Assembly (NCBI RefSeq): GCF_021532655.1
Contig: NZ_JAKGAS010000015.1
Span: 29,609 to 93,608 of the forward strand
From: Paraglaciecola algarum
Lineage (GTDB): Bacteria; Pseudomonadota; Gammaproteobacteria; Enterobacterales; Alteromonadaceae
Length of the DNA: 64,000 nt
Direction: 5' to 3'
Part shown: piece by piece, positions 34,478-43,330 of the stretch
Layout: every line of letters begins with the position of its first letter
Numbering within the stretch: position 1 is the stretch's first letter
The notes under the pieces: model-generated
Database searches by the model: none
Seen by the model: only the letters and a program-made list of their open reading frames with translations
Told to the model about the DNA's origin: nothing
Position numbers and translations under genes: made by a program

Positions 34478-34600
34478 AAATATAATCTCTATTAAATAGG
34501 TATAGACCGTAATGTATTTTAATAAATTCACGATCATAAATGAGGAAGTCCATTAAACTTTAATAAAGATTTGCAGATGGTAATGTATTACTAGGAAAGT

Positions 34601-35011
34601 CTAATTCTGTTTATTATGTAAATTAAACAATAACTCTGCTTCGGCTAATGGCATATCGCATTCTTGCATGAGCTCTTCGATGCTGGCGCCTTGGCTGACA
34701 AGTTTTACACCTTTGCTGTAAAATCGACTTTGAGGATCTTGTTCAACCACTTCTTGTTGAGATAATTTGACTTGTTCGACTTGTGATTCTAGTTGTTTAA
34801 TGCGATTAACCATAGCGTAGGTTGCACTTCGAACTTCGTCTAATTCGTGAGAAAAACCTTTTACTTGACGAATAAGGCTTGATACCTGTTCTTTTTGAGA
34901 TTCTAAATCTTTCTCCACTAAACCACGAATAGAAAAAGTTTTATATACAGCGAATAAACCAAGCAAACTAAAACCTAACGCTAAAATACTGATAATCAAT
35001 GTTAGGTCCAT
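34601..35011 (-). CDS. DUF2802 membrane-anchored protein
   Basis: 136 residues. It has one N-terminal membrane helix (about 3-24, LTLIISILALGFSLLGLFAVY), then a coiled coil (about 32-92, KDLESQKEQVSSLIRQVKGF...KQLESQVEQVKLSQQE), and a small C-terminal helical domain (QGASIEELMQECDMPLAEAELLFNLH) that looks like a winged-helix stub. It is the last gene of the chemotaxis cluster, 71 bases after cheW, as in Vibrio and Shewanella. Role unknown. Confidence 0.8.
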   Translation of the reverse strand: MDLTLIISILALGFSLLGLFAVYKTFSIRGLVEKDLESQKEQVSSLIRQVKGFSHELDEVRSATYAMVNRIKQLESQVEQVKLSQQEVVEQDPQSRFYSKGVKLVSQGASIEELMQECDMPLAEAELLFNLHNKQN

Positions 35012-35082
35012 ATACTACTCATACTCACTTATTTTAAGACTCAGTAAAAGGCTATATACTGGAATATGGCCTATAACCAAGA

Positions 35083-35577
35083 TTATATATTAGTGATTTC
35101 GCTCCATTCGTCATCACTTAATAATTTATTCAAATCCACTAGAATTAGCAGTTGTCCGTCTCTATTACTGACACCTTGAATAAATTTAGCACTTTCTTCT
35201 GTACCCACATTAGGCGCACTATCAATTTCAGAAGAGCGCAGATAAACCACTTCGGCGACACTATCAACCAGAATGCCTACCACTTGATCATCAGATTCAA
35301 TAATAACCACACGCGTACTATCAGAAATATCTGAAGACGGTAAGCCAAAACGCGAACGAGTGTCGATGACGGTCACCACATTTCCACGTAAGTTAATAAT
35401 GCCTAGCACATAGTCTGGGGCACCTGGTACTGGAGCGATCTCTGAGTAACGAAGCACCTCTTGCACTTGCATTACATTAATGCCGTAGGTTTCTTCACCC
35501 AGCTTGTAAGTAACCCACTGAAGGACTTCGTCACCATTTGCTGCTACTGTATTGCTTGAATTTCTTTCGTCACTCAT
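35083..35577 (-). CDS. cheW: Chemotaxis coupling protein CheW
   Basis: 164 residues, a single CheW domain from about residue 17 (LQWVTYKLGEETYGINVMQVQEVLRYSEIAPVPGAPDYVLGIINLRG). It links methyl-accepting receptors to CheA at the cell pole. It lies 25 bases after parP, so the parC-parP-cheW order of polar-flagellate gammaproteobacteria is kept. Confidence 0.95.
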   Translation of the reverse strand: MSDERNSSNTVAANGDEVLQWVTYKLGEETYGINVMQVQEVLRYSEIAPVPGAPDYVLGIINLRGNVVTVIDTRSRFGLPSSDISDSTRVVIIESDDQVVGILVDSVAEVVYLRSSEIDSAPNVGTEESAKFIQGVSNRDGQLLILVDLNKLLSDDEWSEITNI

Positions 35578-35602
35578 TCCAATTGCTCCGGCCTATAATA
35601 GA

Positions 35603-36328
35603 CTAATCATAACTGCTTAAACCTTGGCTTAACATACTCATCAATTGAGGTATATTTAACAAGGCACACATTTTTTTCTTTACCATTCCTGACAACCACG
35701 GACGACTATTTGTTACCTTTCGCCACTTCACATCATCAGGCAACAAGGTTTCGGTTGTCACTAGACTTTCGCATCCTAATCCCCAACCACTTTCACCTAA
35801 TACTATAAGATATTGATATTTTGTAGATTCTGCCACCTTTTCTACAGCTTTTTCTGGCATTATCCATTTTGCAGTGTCTACTACGTTATATTTTTCATCT
35901 CTATGTAGCAGTACCCCCTTAAACCAATCGGGCTTTCCAAATATTGGGTTAACACTTTGCATTTCATGTATACCTCCCAACTCCGTAAGGGGAACAGCTA
36001 AGGTCATGCCTGCCACTTCAAATAATAATACTTGAAACTCACCTTCGGGGACAGTAGGCCTAATAACCTCTGTTTTCGATTCAACAGCTGTTAGCTCTTC
36101 TTCGACCTTTGTCTCAATAACTTTAGCAATTATTGGTTGAACTTCAACAACTTGCTTTACCGGCTCTTCAAAAGGTTCACTTCTTGGAGCTGGCACTGTA
36201 TTCAATAGCTGCTCAACAGACTGCTTATGTAGGTCTGTAGCTACAAGTTCTTCTGACGCCTCTTCCGTCAAAAGAGCTGACATGTAATCTTCCATTACAT
36301 TTTCATTGGCAAATGGATGGTTAGACAT
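35603..36328 (-). CDS. parP: ParP, CheW-like array-localisation protein
   Basis: 241 residues: an acidic, disordered N-terminal half (about 1-95) and a C-terminal CheW-like domain (QVLLFEVAGMTLAVPLTELGGIHEM). In Vibrio the ParP domain binds both ParC and CheA and keeps chemotaxis arrays at the old pole. The annotation rests on domain layout and position right after parC, whose stop it overlaps by 8 bases. Some databases would call it simply CheW. Confidence 0.85.
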   Translation of the reverse strand: MSNHPFANENVMEDYMSALLTEEASEELVATDLHKQSVEQLLNTVPAPRSEPFEEPVKQVVEVQPIIAKVIETKVEEELTAVESKTEVIRPTVPEGEFQVLLFEVAGMTLAVPLTELGGIHEMQSVNPIFGKPDWFKGVLLHRDEKYNVVDTAKWIMPEKAVEKVAESTKYQYLIVLGESGWGLGCESLVTTETLLPDDVKWRKVTNSRPWLSGMVKKKMCALLNIPQLMSMLSQGLSSYD

Positions 36329-37103
36329 GACTAGGCTCCAACTTTTGTAAATAATCTAACAATCTTATATAAGCGTACACACCTCTAGATTTAGGGCAAT
36401 ATACCGAAGGGGGACTTTGAGCTTGACTTGCATCTCTAAACTTAGTGTCCACTGGAATAACGCCATCCCATACATTATCTTGATAGGTTTCTCCTAATAA
36501 GCGTAATGCATCTGTGGCTGCTTTAACTCTTCTATCATACATAGTTGGCACAATACTAAATGCAAATACCTTAGCTAAGGACTTTTGCATAATTTCCATT
36601 GAATGCATGATCCTATCCAATCCTTTTAACGCTAAAAATTCGGTTTGCACAGGAATAATAACCCTCTCACTTGCAGCTAAGGCATTAATCATTAACACCC
36701 CTAAAACAGGTGGGCAATCTACAATGGCATAATCAAACTCATCTGCAACCTTGTCCAATGCTTTACGTAAAATAAGCCCCATACCATTTTTAGTGCCTAG
36801 TTTTCTATCTAACGTGGCCAATGCCATGGTGGCTGGTAATATAAAAAGAGAATCTAATTTTGTCGGGCATAAACAATTCATCACTAGTTCTTTATTTAGT
36901 TCTTGTCCCCCCATAAACACATCGTACAAACTTGATGATAGTTGTTCAGAGTCAATACCAAAGTAATAACTCATCGAGGCTTGAGGATCAGTATCAACTA
37001 AAATCACTTTATGGCCAGCCTGAGCAAGCAAGCCACCTAAGGTAACTGTTGTAGTAGTTTTACCCACCCCTCCTTTATGATTTGCTACCGTCCAAATTAC
37101 CAA
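36321..37103 (-). CDS. parC: ParC, ParA/MinD-type ATPase for chemotaxis array positioning
   Basis: 260 residues. It has a deviant Walker A motif NHKGGVGKTTTTVTLGGLL at 8-26, Walker B LVDTDPQAS, and switch region YAIVDCPPVLGVL. The start MVIWTVANHKGGVGK is typical of the Vibrio ParC (Soj-like) proteins found between cheB and cheW. By family knowledge it forms a polar ATP-dependent gradient that recruits ParP and the signalling arrays. It is not a plasmid or chromosome ParA: no parB is nearby. Confidence 0.9.
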   Translation of the reverse strand: MVIWTVANHKGGVGKTTTTVTLGGLLAQAGHKVILVDTDPQASMSYYFGIDSEQLSSSLYDVFMGGQELNKELVMNCLCPTKLDSLFILPATMALATLDRKLGTKNGMGLILRKALDKVADEFDYAIVDCPPVLGVLMINALAASERVIIPVQTEFLALKGLDRIMHSMEIMQKSLAKVFAFSIVPTMYDRRVKAATDALRLLGETYQDNVWDGVIPVDTKFRDASQAQSPPSVYCPKSRGVYAYIRLLDYLQKLEPSHV

Positions 37104-37194
37104 AAATATGGCCCTTCATGTTAATGTCTAAACAAACTCAATGTAGAAATATTCCTCTACACGTTTGGCCTAAATTTAGTTAAAAGTGATATCA

Positions 37195-38310
37195 CTAATG
37201 AGCTAGTTTCTTTTTAATATTGGTCGCCATTGCCGCTATATCAAAACTTTCTTCTGCAATATTGGCTTTAGCTACGGCTTGAGGCATGCCATAAACCACA
37301 CAGCTTTCTTTATTTTGCGCCCAGATAGTTGCGCCTTTGTTTTTTAAAGTACGACAACCTTCTTTGCCATCAGCCCCCATGCCGGTCAAAATAACGGCCA
37401 AAACATCACCTGCATAAACCTTTGCCAAAGAATCAAAAGTAATATCAACACTAGGTTTGTAGGCTGCAGTAGGGTATGCACTAGGGTCTGAAATTGTAAT
37501 TTTAGGCGCTTTGTTCGAACCCGACACTGTCATGTGTTTGCCACCTGGCGCTAAATAACATACTCCTTTTTGCAGTAGGTCACCATTTTGAGCTTCTCGC
37601 ACTTTAACTTGGCAATGTTCATCTAACCTTTTAGCAAACGCTTCAGTAAAAGTACCAGGCATATGTTGTACAATAATCACAGGTACAGGAAAAGCTTTTG
37701 GTAATTCAGTTAATATTTGCTGCAAAGCAACCGGCCCACCAGTAGAAGCACCAATGGCTAAACAAGCATAATTTTTTATCGAACCTATTGGTAAAGGTTT
37801 ACTTAATGAACCTGAATATTTGGAGCCTAAAATGTCCGTAGGTAATCTAGTACGTATTTGACCTCTGGTTTTTACTGAGCCTGACGCAATATTCGATTTA
37901 GCAGATGTTTTGTTGTTTTTAGCTAAAGACTTCACTCTATTTTGCAGTAGTGAAACCGCTTCAGCTCTATTTAAAGCGATATCTTCAAAGTTCTTAGGAA
38001 TAAAATCCAATGCACCGGCGTCTAAGGCATCAAGTGTAGCTTGCGCCCCTTCTTGAGTAATAGATGAAAACATTATTATTGGCACTGGACTTTGTGCCAT
38101 CACTTTTTTAACCGCAGTGATACCATCCATGACCGGCATTTCTACATCCATAGTGATCACATCTGGTTTTAAAGTCGCTGCACTAGCAATTGCTTCTACG
38201 CCATTTTTGGCTTCACCAACCACCTCTAATTCTGCATCCAATTCTAAGATCTGTTTTATTCTACGGCGAAAAAAAGTTGAGTCATCAACTACTAATATCC
38301 TGTAAGCCAT
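37195..38310 (-). CDS. cheB: Chemotaxis response regulator protein-glutamate methylesterase CheB
   Basis: 371 residues. N-terminal receiver domain (VVDDSTFFRRRIKQIL, with the phospho-acceptor Asp in PDVITMDVEMPVMDG), a flexible linker, then the methylesterase domain with Ser in IGASTGGPVALQQIL, His in VQHMPGTFTEAFAKRL, and Asp in LTGMGADGKEG. It removes methyl groups from receptors for adaptation. No cheR is present in the window. It begins 52 bases after cheA. Confidence 0.96.
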   Translation of the reverse strand: MAYRILVVDDSTFFRRRIKQILELDAELEVVGEAKNGVEAIASAATLKPDVITMDVEMPVMDGITAVKKVMAQSPVPIIMFSSITQEGAQATLDALDAGALDFIPKNFEDIALNRAEAVSLLQNRVKSLAKNNKTSAKSNIASGSVKTRGQIRTRLPTDILGSKYSGSLSKPLPIGSIKNYACLAIGASTGGPVALQQILTELPKAFPVPVIIVQHMPGTFTEAFAKRLDEHCQVKVREAQNGDLLQKGVCYLAPGGKHMTVSGSNKAPKITISDPSAYPTAAYKPSVDITFDSLAKVYAGDVLAVILTGMGADGKEGCRTLKNKGATIWAQNKESCVVYGMPQAVAKANIAEESFDIAAMATNIKKKLAH

Positions 38311-38362
38311 TTTCAGCTTTTCTACCTTTATTTAAAGCCATTGTATTATTTAATGGCAACAC

Positions 38363-40495
38363 TTAAGAGCGCTTAGCCGCATACCTTTTTAATAAAGCTG
38401 GCACATCTAATATTAACGCAATGCCACCATCACTAGTAATAGTTGCTCCAGCCATTCCCGGAGTACCTTGCAACAATTCGTCTAAAGGTTTAATTACCAC
38501 TTCTTCTTGGCCTATTAAAGCATCCACTACAAACCCTAATTGCTGTGTCCCAATTTGTACAACAACGACATGCCCTTTAGATTTATCAATTTGGTCAGCT
38601 CTTTGATTACGCACTAACCATTCTCTTAAGTAAAATATTGGAATCGCTTTAGACCGAACAATCATAGTCAATTGACCATCAACGGTGTTGGTTTTACTTA
38701 CATCCATATTGATAATTTCATTTACTGAACCAAGTGGTAAAGCAAAGGTTTGTTCACCAATAACTATCATCAAAGTGGGCAGTATAGCTAATGTCAGTGG
38801 TACTTTAATCTCTAAAGTGGTTCCCACTCCCATTTTTGAATCAATACTTACAGTACCATTTAGCTGGTTGATTTTGGTTTTCACCACATCCATACCAACA
38901 CCACGACCAGACACTTCCGAAATTTCTGTTTTAGTAGAAAAGCCTGGTGCAAAAATTAAGTTGAATGCTTCAACATCTGTCATTCTCGCAGCAGAATCTG
39001 AGTCTAGAACACCCCGAGAGATTGCAATCTCTTTTAACTTTTCCGGATCCATACCTTTACCATCATCGACAATACTAAGTAGGATATGATCCCCTTCTTG
39101 TGATGCTGATAACTTAACAGTCCCCATAGTAGGTTTACCTGCAGCTTTTCTTTCCTCTGGCATTTCAACGCCATGGTCTACTGAGTTTCTAACCAAATGG
39201 ACCAAAGGATCAGCTAAGGCTTCAACAAGATTTTTATCTAAATCTGTTTCTTCACCCTCAAGCTCTAAGGTGATTTCTTTTTTCAAAGTACGAGCTAAGT
39301 CACGAACAACCCGCGGGAAACGTCCAAATACCTTCTTAATAGGCTGCATGCGAGTTTTCATCACAGCACCTTGTAAGTCGCCTGTTACCACATCTAAATT
39401 GGCAATGGCTTTAGTCATACTTTCGTCGTTGACATTAATGCCTAGACTTAACAAACGGTTACGAACTAGCACCAACTCACCCACCATATTCATAATTTGG
39501 TCGAGTCGTTTAGTATCTACCCGAACTGTAGTCTCGCCTTGTGGGGGGGCGGCAGCTTTTTTCTCTTCTTTTTTGACTGGCGCCGCTACAGGTTTGGCCG
39601 GAGCTTTTGCTGCTGGGCTGGGTGTTTTTTCCGGTTCTTTTACCTGCTCTTTTTTAGGCGTAACAGCTGGTGTTTCATTAACTGGCTCTGCAGGTGTTTC
39701 AGCTTTAGCTGCTGGGCTTTTTCCTTTGCCATGAAGCTCATCTAACAGAGCTTCAAATTCATCATCACTTATATCATCAGACGAGCCGGCTACAGGCGTT
39801 TCAGCAGCTGGCGCTTTAGGCGCCTCAGCTTCTGCTTTAAACTGCCCTTTTCCATGCAATTCATCTAATAGTGCTTCAAATTCATCGTCACTTATATCGC
39901 CATCAGCAGCGGCAATTTCAGGTTTACTCTCTTTCGAAGCTGGGGCGCCACCACTTCCGTGTAATTCGTCCAACAGCGCTTCAAATTCATCCTCGCTAAA
40001 ATCATCGCCAGACTCGGAGGGGGTACTTGGTTCCTGTTGTGATACTTCAGCTTCTTGCAAAGTTTCTTCAACAGCAGCTTCTTCAACAACGGCTTCGTCG
40101 GCAGATTCAGGTGCACTTAATCGAGTCAGTGTGTCGAGCAGAGTTTTTTCTGCTGCTACTAAAGGTTCACCCGCTTTAACTGCATCAAACATCACTACAA
40201 CTTCATCTGTAGCTTGTAAAATAACGTCCATTAATTCAGGGGTTAAGGTTCTTTGTCCATTGCGCATGACATCAAATACATTTTCAGCACCATGACAAAT
40301 ATCGACTAATTCGGTCAGAGAAAGAAAACCAGCTCCACCTTTTACAGTGTGATAACCTCTAAAGATAGCGTTTAATAAATCAGCATCTTCAGGATTATTC
40401 TCTAAGTCAACAAGCTGTTCTTGTAGTTGCTCTAAAATCTCACCGGCTTCAACTAAAAAGTCCTGAAGTATTTCCTCGTCAACATCAAAAGACAT
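38363..40495 (-). CDS. cheA: Chemotaxis histidine kinase CheA with triplicated acidic LID-like motif
   Basis: 710 residues. P1 has the phospho-histidine H49 (GYHTVKGGAGFL). Between P1 and the dimerisation domain lies a long Ala/Pro/Lys linker carrying three near-identical 18-residue motifs (core DEFEALLDELHG) at about 165, 199 and 240. Then come dimerisation, ATPase (NSVDHGVE, DDGKGMD, GRGVGMDVV) and the CheW-like P5 domain. In Vibrio an equivalent 'localisation and inheritance domain' binds ParP, and parP is in this operon. No typical P2 domain was recognised where expected; the motifs may take its place. Confidence 0.95.
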   Translation of the reverse strand: MSFDVDEEILQDFLVEAGEILEQLQEQLVDLENNPEDADLLNAIFRGYHTVKGGAGFLSLTELVDICHGAENVFDVMRNGQRTLTPELMDVILQATDEVVVMFDAVKAGEPLVAAEKTLLDTLTRLSAPESADEAVVEEAAVEETLQEAEVSQQEPSTPSESGDDFSEDEFEALLDELHGSGGAPASKESKPEIAAADGDISDDEFEALLDELHGKGQFKAEAEAPKAPAAETPVAGSSDDISDDEFEALLDELHGKGKSPAAKAETPAEPVNETPAVTPKKEQVKEPEKTPSPAAKAPAKPVAAPVKKEEKKAAAPPQGETTVRVDTKRLDQIMNMVGELVLVRNRLLSLGINVNDESMTKAIANLDVVTGDLQGAVMKTRMQPIKKVFGRFPRVVRDLARTLKKEITLELEGEETDLDKNLVEALADPLVHLVRNSVDHGVEMPEERKAAGKPTMGTVKLSASQEGDHILLSIVDDGKGMDPEKLKEIAISRGVLDSDSAARMTDVEAFNLIFAPGFSTKTEISEVSGRGVGMDVVKTKINQLNGTVSIDSKMGVGTTLEIKVPLTLAILPTLMIVIGEQTFALPLGSVNEIINMDVSKTNTVDGQLTMIVRSKAIPIFYLREWLVRNQRADQIDKSKGHVVVVQIGTQQLGFVVDALIGQEEVVIKPLDELLQGTPGMAGATITSDGGIALILDVPALLKRYAAKRS

Positions 40496-40508
40496 ATTCT
40501 ATGTACCC

Positions 40509-41273
40509 CTAAAATCCCAGACTCGAAAGCAAATCATCTACGTCATCTTGATCTGACGCAACGTCTTCTCTGCTGTCGGCATCCATTATGGGGCCTTCAG
40601 CCACTATCATATCGGCTTGTTTATCAGAATTATTAGACTTTTCCACTGTCTCTTCAGATTCTTTGACTTCAACACCACCGAACATGGTTAACATATAGAC
40701 TAAATTATCTTCAACTTCCTTAACTAACTCAATCACACGTTTAATTACTTGACCTGTTATATCCTGATAGCCTTGAGCTAAAAGCACTTCAGTCAATAAG
40801 TTACTCAATTGTTTTGAATCTTCCGCACCTTCTTTAAAAAATGCATCTATATCTTTTACTAATTTATTAAATTCACCCAATTCTAGTTTGCGTGCTAGCA
40901 ACTTATCCCACTCAGGGATCAAGTTGACAATTCCATTTTGAAGTTTTTCAGCAATTGGCATACAAGAGTCAACCAAGTCCATGGTTTTATTCGCAGCTTC
41001 TTCTGTTGTTTCAATTACATAAGATAATCGTGTTTGAGCATCGGGAATATCTTCGTTTGCCATATCGACAATACGTGGGTCTAGTTGAAAGTTATTCAAC
41101 GAGTCATGCAATTGACGAGTCAACTTGCCAACTTCCGAAAACAGCTCAGTTGAATTATTAGCATGAGCTTCTTCTAAAAGATCATGCGCTCCTTGATTAT
41201 CACCCGCTTCAATTAAGGCAACTAACTTTTGGGCATTTTCAAGCGAAATAGGCGCAATATCTATAGGTGTCAT
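40509..41273 (-). CDS. cheZ: CheY-P phosphatase CheZ
   Basis: 254 residues, mostly a long helical hairpin, with the catalytic region LLAQGYQDITGQVIKRVIELV (the Gln and Asp of QDITGQ) and a flexible acidic tail ending DDVDDLLSSLGF, the CheY-binding peptide. It accelerates loss of phosphate from CheY. It lies between cheY and cheA as in other polar-flagellate gammaproteobacteria. Confidence 0.95.
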   Translation of the reverse strand: MTPIDIAPISLENAQKLVALIEAGDNQGAHDLLEEAHANNSTELFSEVGKLTRQLHDSLNNFQLDPRIVDMANEDIPDAQTRLSYVIETTEEAANKTMDLVDSCMPIAEKLQNGIVNLIPEWDKLLARKLELGEFNKLVKDIDAFFKEGAEDSKQLSNLLTEVLLAQGYQDITGQVIKRVIELVKEVEDNLVYMLTMFGGVEVKESEETVEKSNNSDKQADMIVAEGPIMDADSREDVASDQDDVDDLLSSLGF

Positions 41274-41305
41274 ACAGTCCTTCCTCTCTATCAGGGCAGC
41301 CTGAA

Positions 41306-41689
41306 TTAACCAATACGTTCAAATATCTTAGCCAATTTCTCTTTCAAAGTAGCAGCAGTAAACGGCTTAATTACGTAACCATTTACACCTGCTTGAGCGG
41401 CTGCAACAATTTGTTCTTTCTTCGCTTCAGCCGTTACCATTAATACAGGAATATGTTTTAAATTAGCATCAGAACGAATCGCTCGTAATAAGTCTATTCC
41501 TTGCATACCTGGCATATTCCAATCTGTCACTACAAAATCAAAATCACCTTGTTGCAACATTGGAAGAGCAGTACTGCCATCATCCGCTTCTTGTATGTTA
41601 GTAAAACCAAGATCTTTAAGTAAGTTCTTGATAATTCTACGCATTGTTGAAAAGTCATCAACAACAAGAATTTTCATATTCTTATCCAA
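41306..41689 (-). CDS. cheY: Chemotaxis response regulator CheY
   Basis: 127 residues from a proposed TTG start at 41689 (MDKNMKILVVDDFSTMRR...). GGAGG lies five bases ahead of this TTG, whereas the GTG at 41695 overlaps the ribosome binding site; ATG 41677 is another possibility. The acidic pair, phospho-Asp (FVVTDWNMPGMQG), Thr (MVTAEAKKEQI) and Lys (VIKPFTAATL) are all present. Phospho-CheY binds FliM and switches the motor. Confidence 0.95.
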   Translation of the reverse strand: MDKNMKILVVDDFSTMRRIIKNLLKDLGFTNIQEADDGSTALPMLQQGDFDFVVTDWNMPGMQGIDLLRAIRSDANLKHIPVLMVTAEAKKEQIVAAAQAGVNGYVIKPFTAATLKEKLAKIFERIG

Positions 41690-41735
41690 AACCACCTCCG
41701 GTGAGGATCCAACCTCATTTAAACACTAATTAATT

Positions 41736-42467
41736 TTATTTTTCGTTTGACTGCCAAGATTGCATGCGAGATTTTAATTTCAACATGGCTTGACTATGTA
41801 TTTGACTCACTCTGGATTCACTAACATCCAGTACTTCACCAATTTCTCTAAGATTCAGTTCTTCATCATAGTAGAGTGACAAAACAATTGCCTCTCTCTC
41901 TGGCAAAGTTGTAATGGTATGTGCCAATGCTTTTTGAAATGAACCTTGTAATAAGTCTTCAAAGGGAGAATCAGACCCCTTACTACTTTCGGTCGAAATG
42001 ACATCTTCTGTCACTCCTAGATCCTCAATACCCACTATTTTTCCAGCATTGACCTCATTTAACATCTGATGATAAGTATCAATGCTTACTTCTAACTTTT
42101 CTGCAATATCAACATCTCTAGCATCACGTCCAGTTTCGCTCTCGACCTGATTAATTGCCGCTGTTATCGCCCGACCATTTTTATGAACAGAACGAGGGGT
42201 CCAGTCTCCTTTGCGAATTTCATCCAACATAGAACCACGAATTCGGATCCCGGCAAACGTTTCAAAACTTGCACCTTTGCTGCCGTCAAAATTTCTCGAT
42301 GCTTCCAACAAACCAATCATGCCAGCCTGAATTAGGTCATCAACAATAACACTCGCTGGCAATCTTGCAATCAAATGATGCGCGATTCGTTTTACCAGCG
42401 GAGCATGCCGTTCAACCAACTCATTTTTGTCGGCAAGCTGCTGATAAGCGGCGGCTTTACTATTCAC
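41736..42467 (-). CDS. fliA: Flagellar sigma factor FliA (sigma-28)
   Basis: 243 residues. It has sigma region 2 (HHLIARLPASVIVDDLIQAGMIGLLEASRNFD), region 3 and region 4 (LSLYYDEELNLREIGEVLDVSESRVSQIHSQAMLKLKSRM). It drives late flagellar genes such as flagellin and is held by FlgM until the hook is complete. Its start overlaps the flhG stop by 4 bases. No convincing sigma-28 promoter was found within the window, so its targets lie elsewhere. Confidence 0.96.
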   Translation of the reverse strand: MNSKAAAYQQLADKNELVERHAPLVKRIAHHLIARLPASVIVDDLIQAGMIGLLEASRNFDGSKGASFETFAGIRIRGSMLDEIRKGDWTPRSVHKNGRAITAAINQVESETGRDARDVDIAEKLEVSIDTYHQMLNEVNAGKIVGIEDLGVTEDVISTESSKGSDSPFEDLLQGSFQKALAHTITTLPEREAIVLSLYYDEELNLREIGEVLDVSESRVSQIHSQAMLKLKSRMQSWQSNEK

Positions 42468-43330
42468 CGGTTATCACCCACCGCTTTTTTAGTCACTAAT
42501 TGTTCTAAAAAGAATTCAAGATGCCCACCTGGTTGATTAGGAATTGGCCATTCTATTGCTTTTTTAGCCAAACGACGAATAGCCATAGCAGCAGGAGACG
42601 TAGGGTAAGCATCAACAATAGCTTTTTGTTTCCTGACTGATTTACGTACGTTTTCATCGAAAGGAATAACAGCTACTAGTTCCAAAGCAACATCCAAAAA
42701 ACGATTGGTTACTTTAGTTAACTTAGAAAACAGTTCATCACCTTCTCGCATGCTACGCACCATATTTGCCACTATTTTGAAGCGAAATATTCCGTGATTT
42801 TTATTCAGAATTTTAATCAAGGCATACGCATCGGTTAACGAAGTGGGTTCATCACACACTACCATTAAAATATCTTGTGATGCTTTTGAAAAACTTAATA
42901 CCATGTCAGATATACCAGCAGCAGTATCAACTATCAATATATCAATTTGAGACTGTAATTCACTGAAAGCACGAATAAGCCCCGCGTGTTCGGTAGGTGT
43001 TAACTCAGTCATAGATTGAGTACCAGAAGTTGCTGGTGCGATCTTAATTCCGTAGGGGCCCTCGACTAAGACTTCATCTAAAGTGCATTCCCCAGATAAA
43101 ACATGTGACAGGTTTTTTTCGACCCTTAGCCCTAACAAAACATCAACGTTGGCTAACCCTAAATCGGCATCTAGGACCATCACACGTTTACCCTGCTGAG
43201 CGAGGGAAATAGCTGTGTTTAACGTGACGTTAGTTTTACCAACACCACCTTTACCGCCGGTTACGGCTATCACTTTAATAAGTCTAGATTGATTCATTCT
43301 TCTTAAGCTACTCGCTTGATCCTCAATCAT
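42464..43330 (-). CDS. flhG: Flagellar number regulator FlhG (FleN/MinD-like ATPase)
   Basis: 288 residues. Deviant Walker A GGKGGVGKTN at about 26-35, Walker B LDADLGLANVDVLLGL, and switch VDTAAGISDMVLSFSKAS. With FlhF it limits the cell to a single polar flagellum, by antagonising FlrA/FleQ and FlhF in relatives. If flrA is indeed inactivated (see right edge), one of its known partners is missing. It overlaps flhF and fliA by four bases on each side. Confidence 0.95.
   Translation of the reverse strand: MIEDQASSLRRMNQSRLIKVIAVTGGKGGVGKTNVTLNTAISLAQQGKRVMVLDADLGLANVDVLLGLRVEKNLSHVLSGECTLDEVLVEGPYGIKIAPATSGTQSMTELTPTEHAGLIRAFSELQSQIDILIVDTAAGISDMVLSFSKASQDILMVVCDEPTSLTDAYALIKILNKNHGIFRFKIVANMVRSMREGDELFSKLTKVTNRFLDVALELVAVIPFDENVRKSVRKQKAIVDAYPTSPAAMAIRRLAKKAIEWPIPNQPGGHLEFFLEQLVTKKAVGDNR

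Noticed and set aside
36321..37103. Plasmid or chromosome partition ParA
   Set aside because: No parB or parS nearby; it lies between cheB and a CheW-domain gene, the known setting of ParC.
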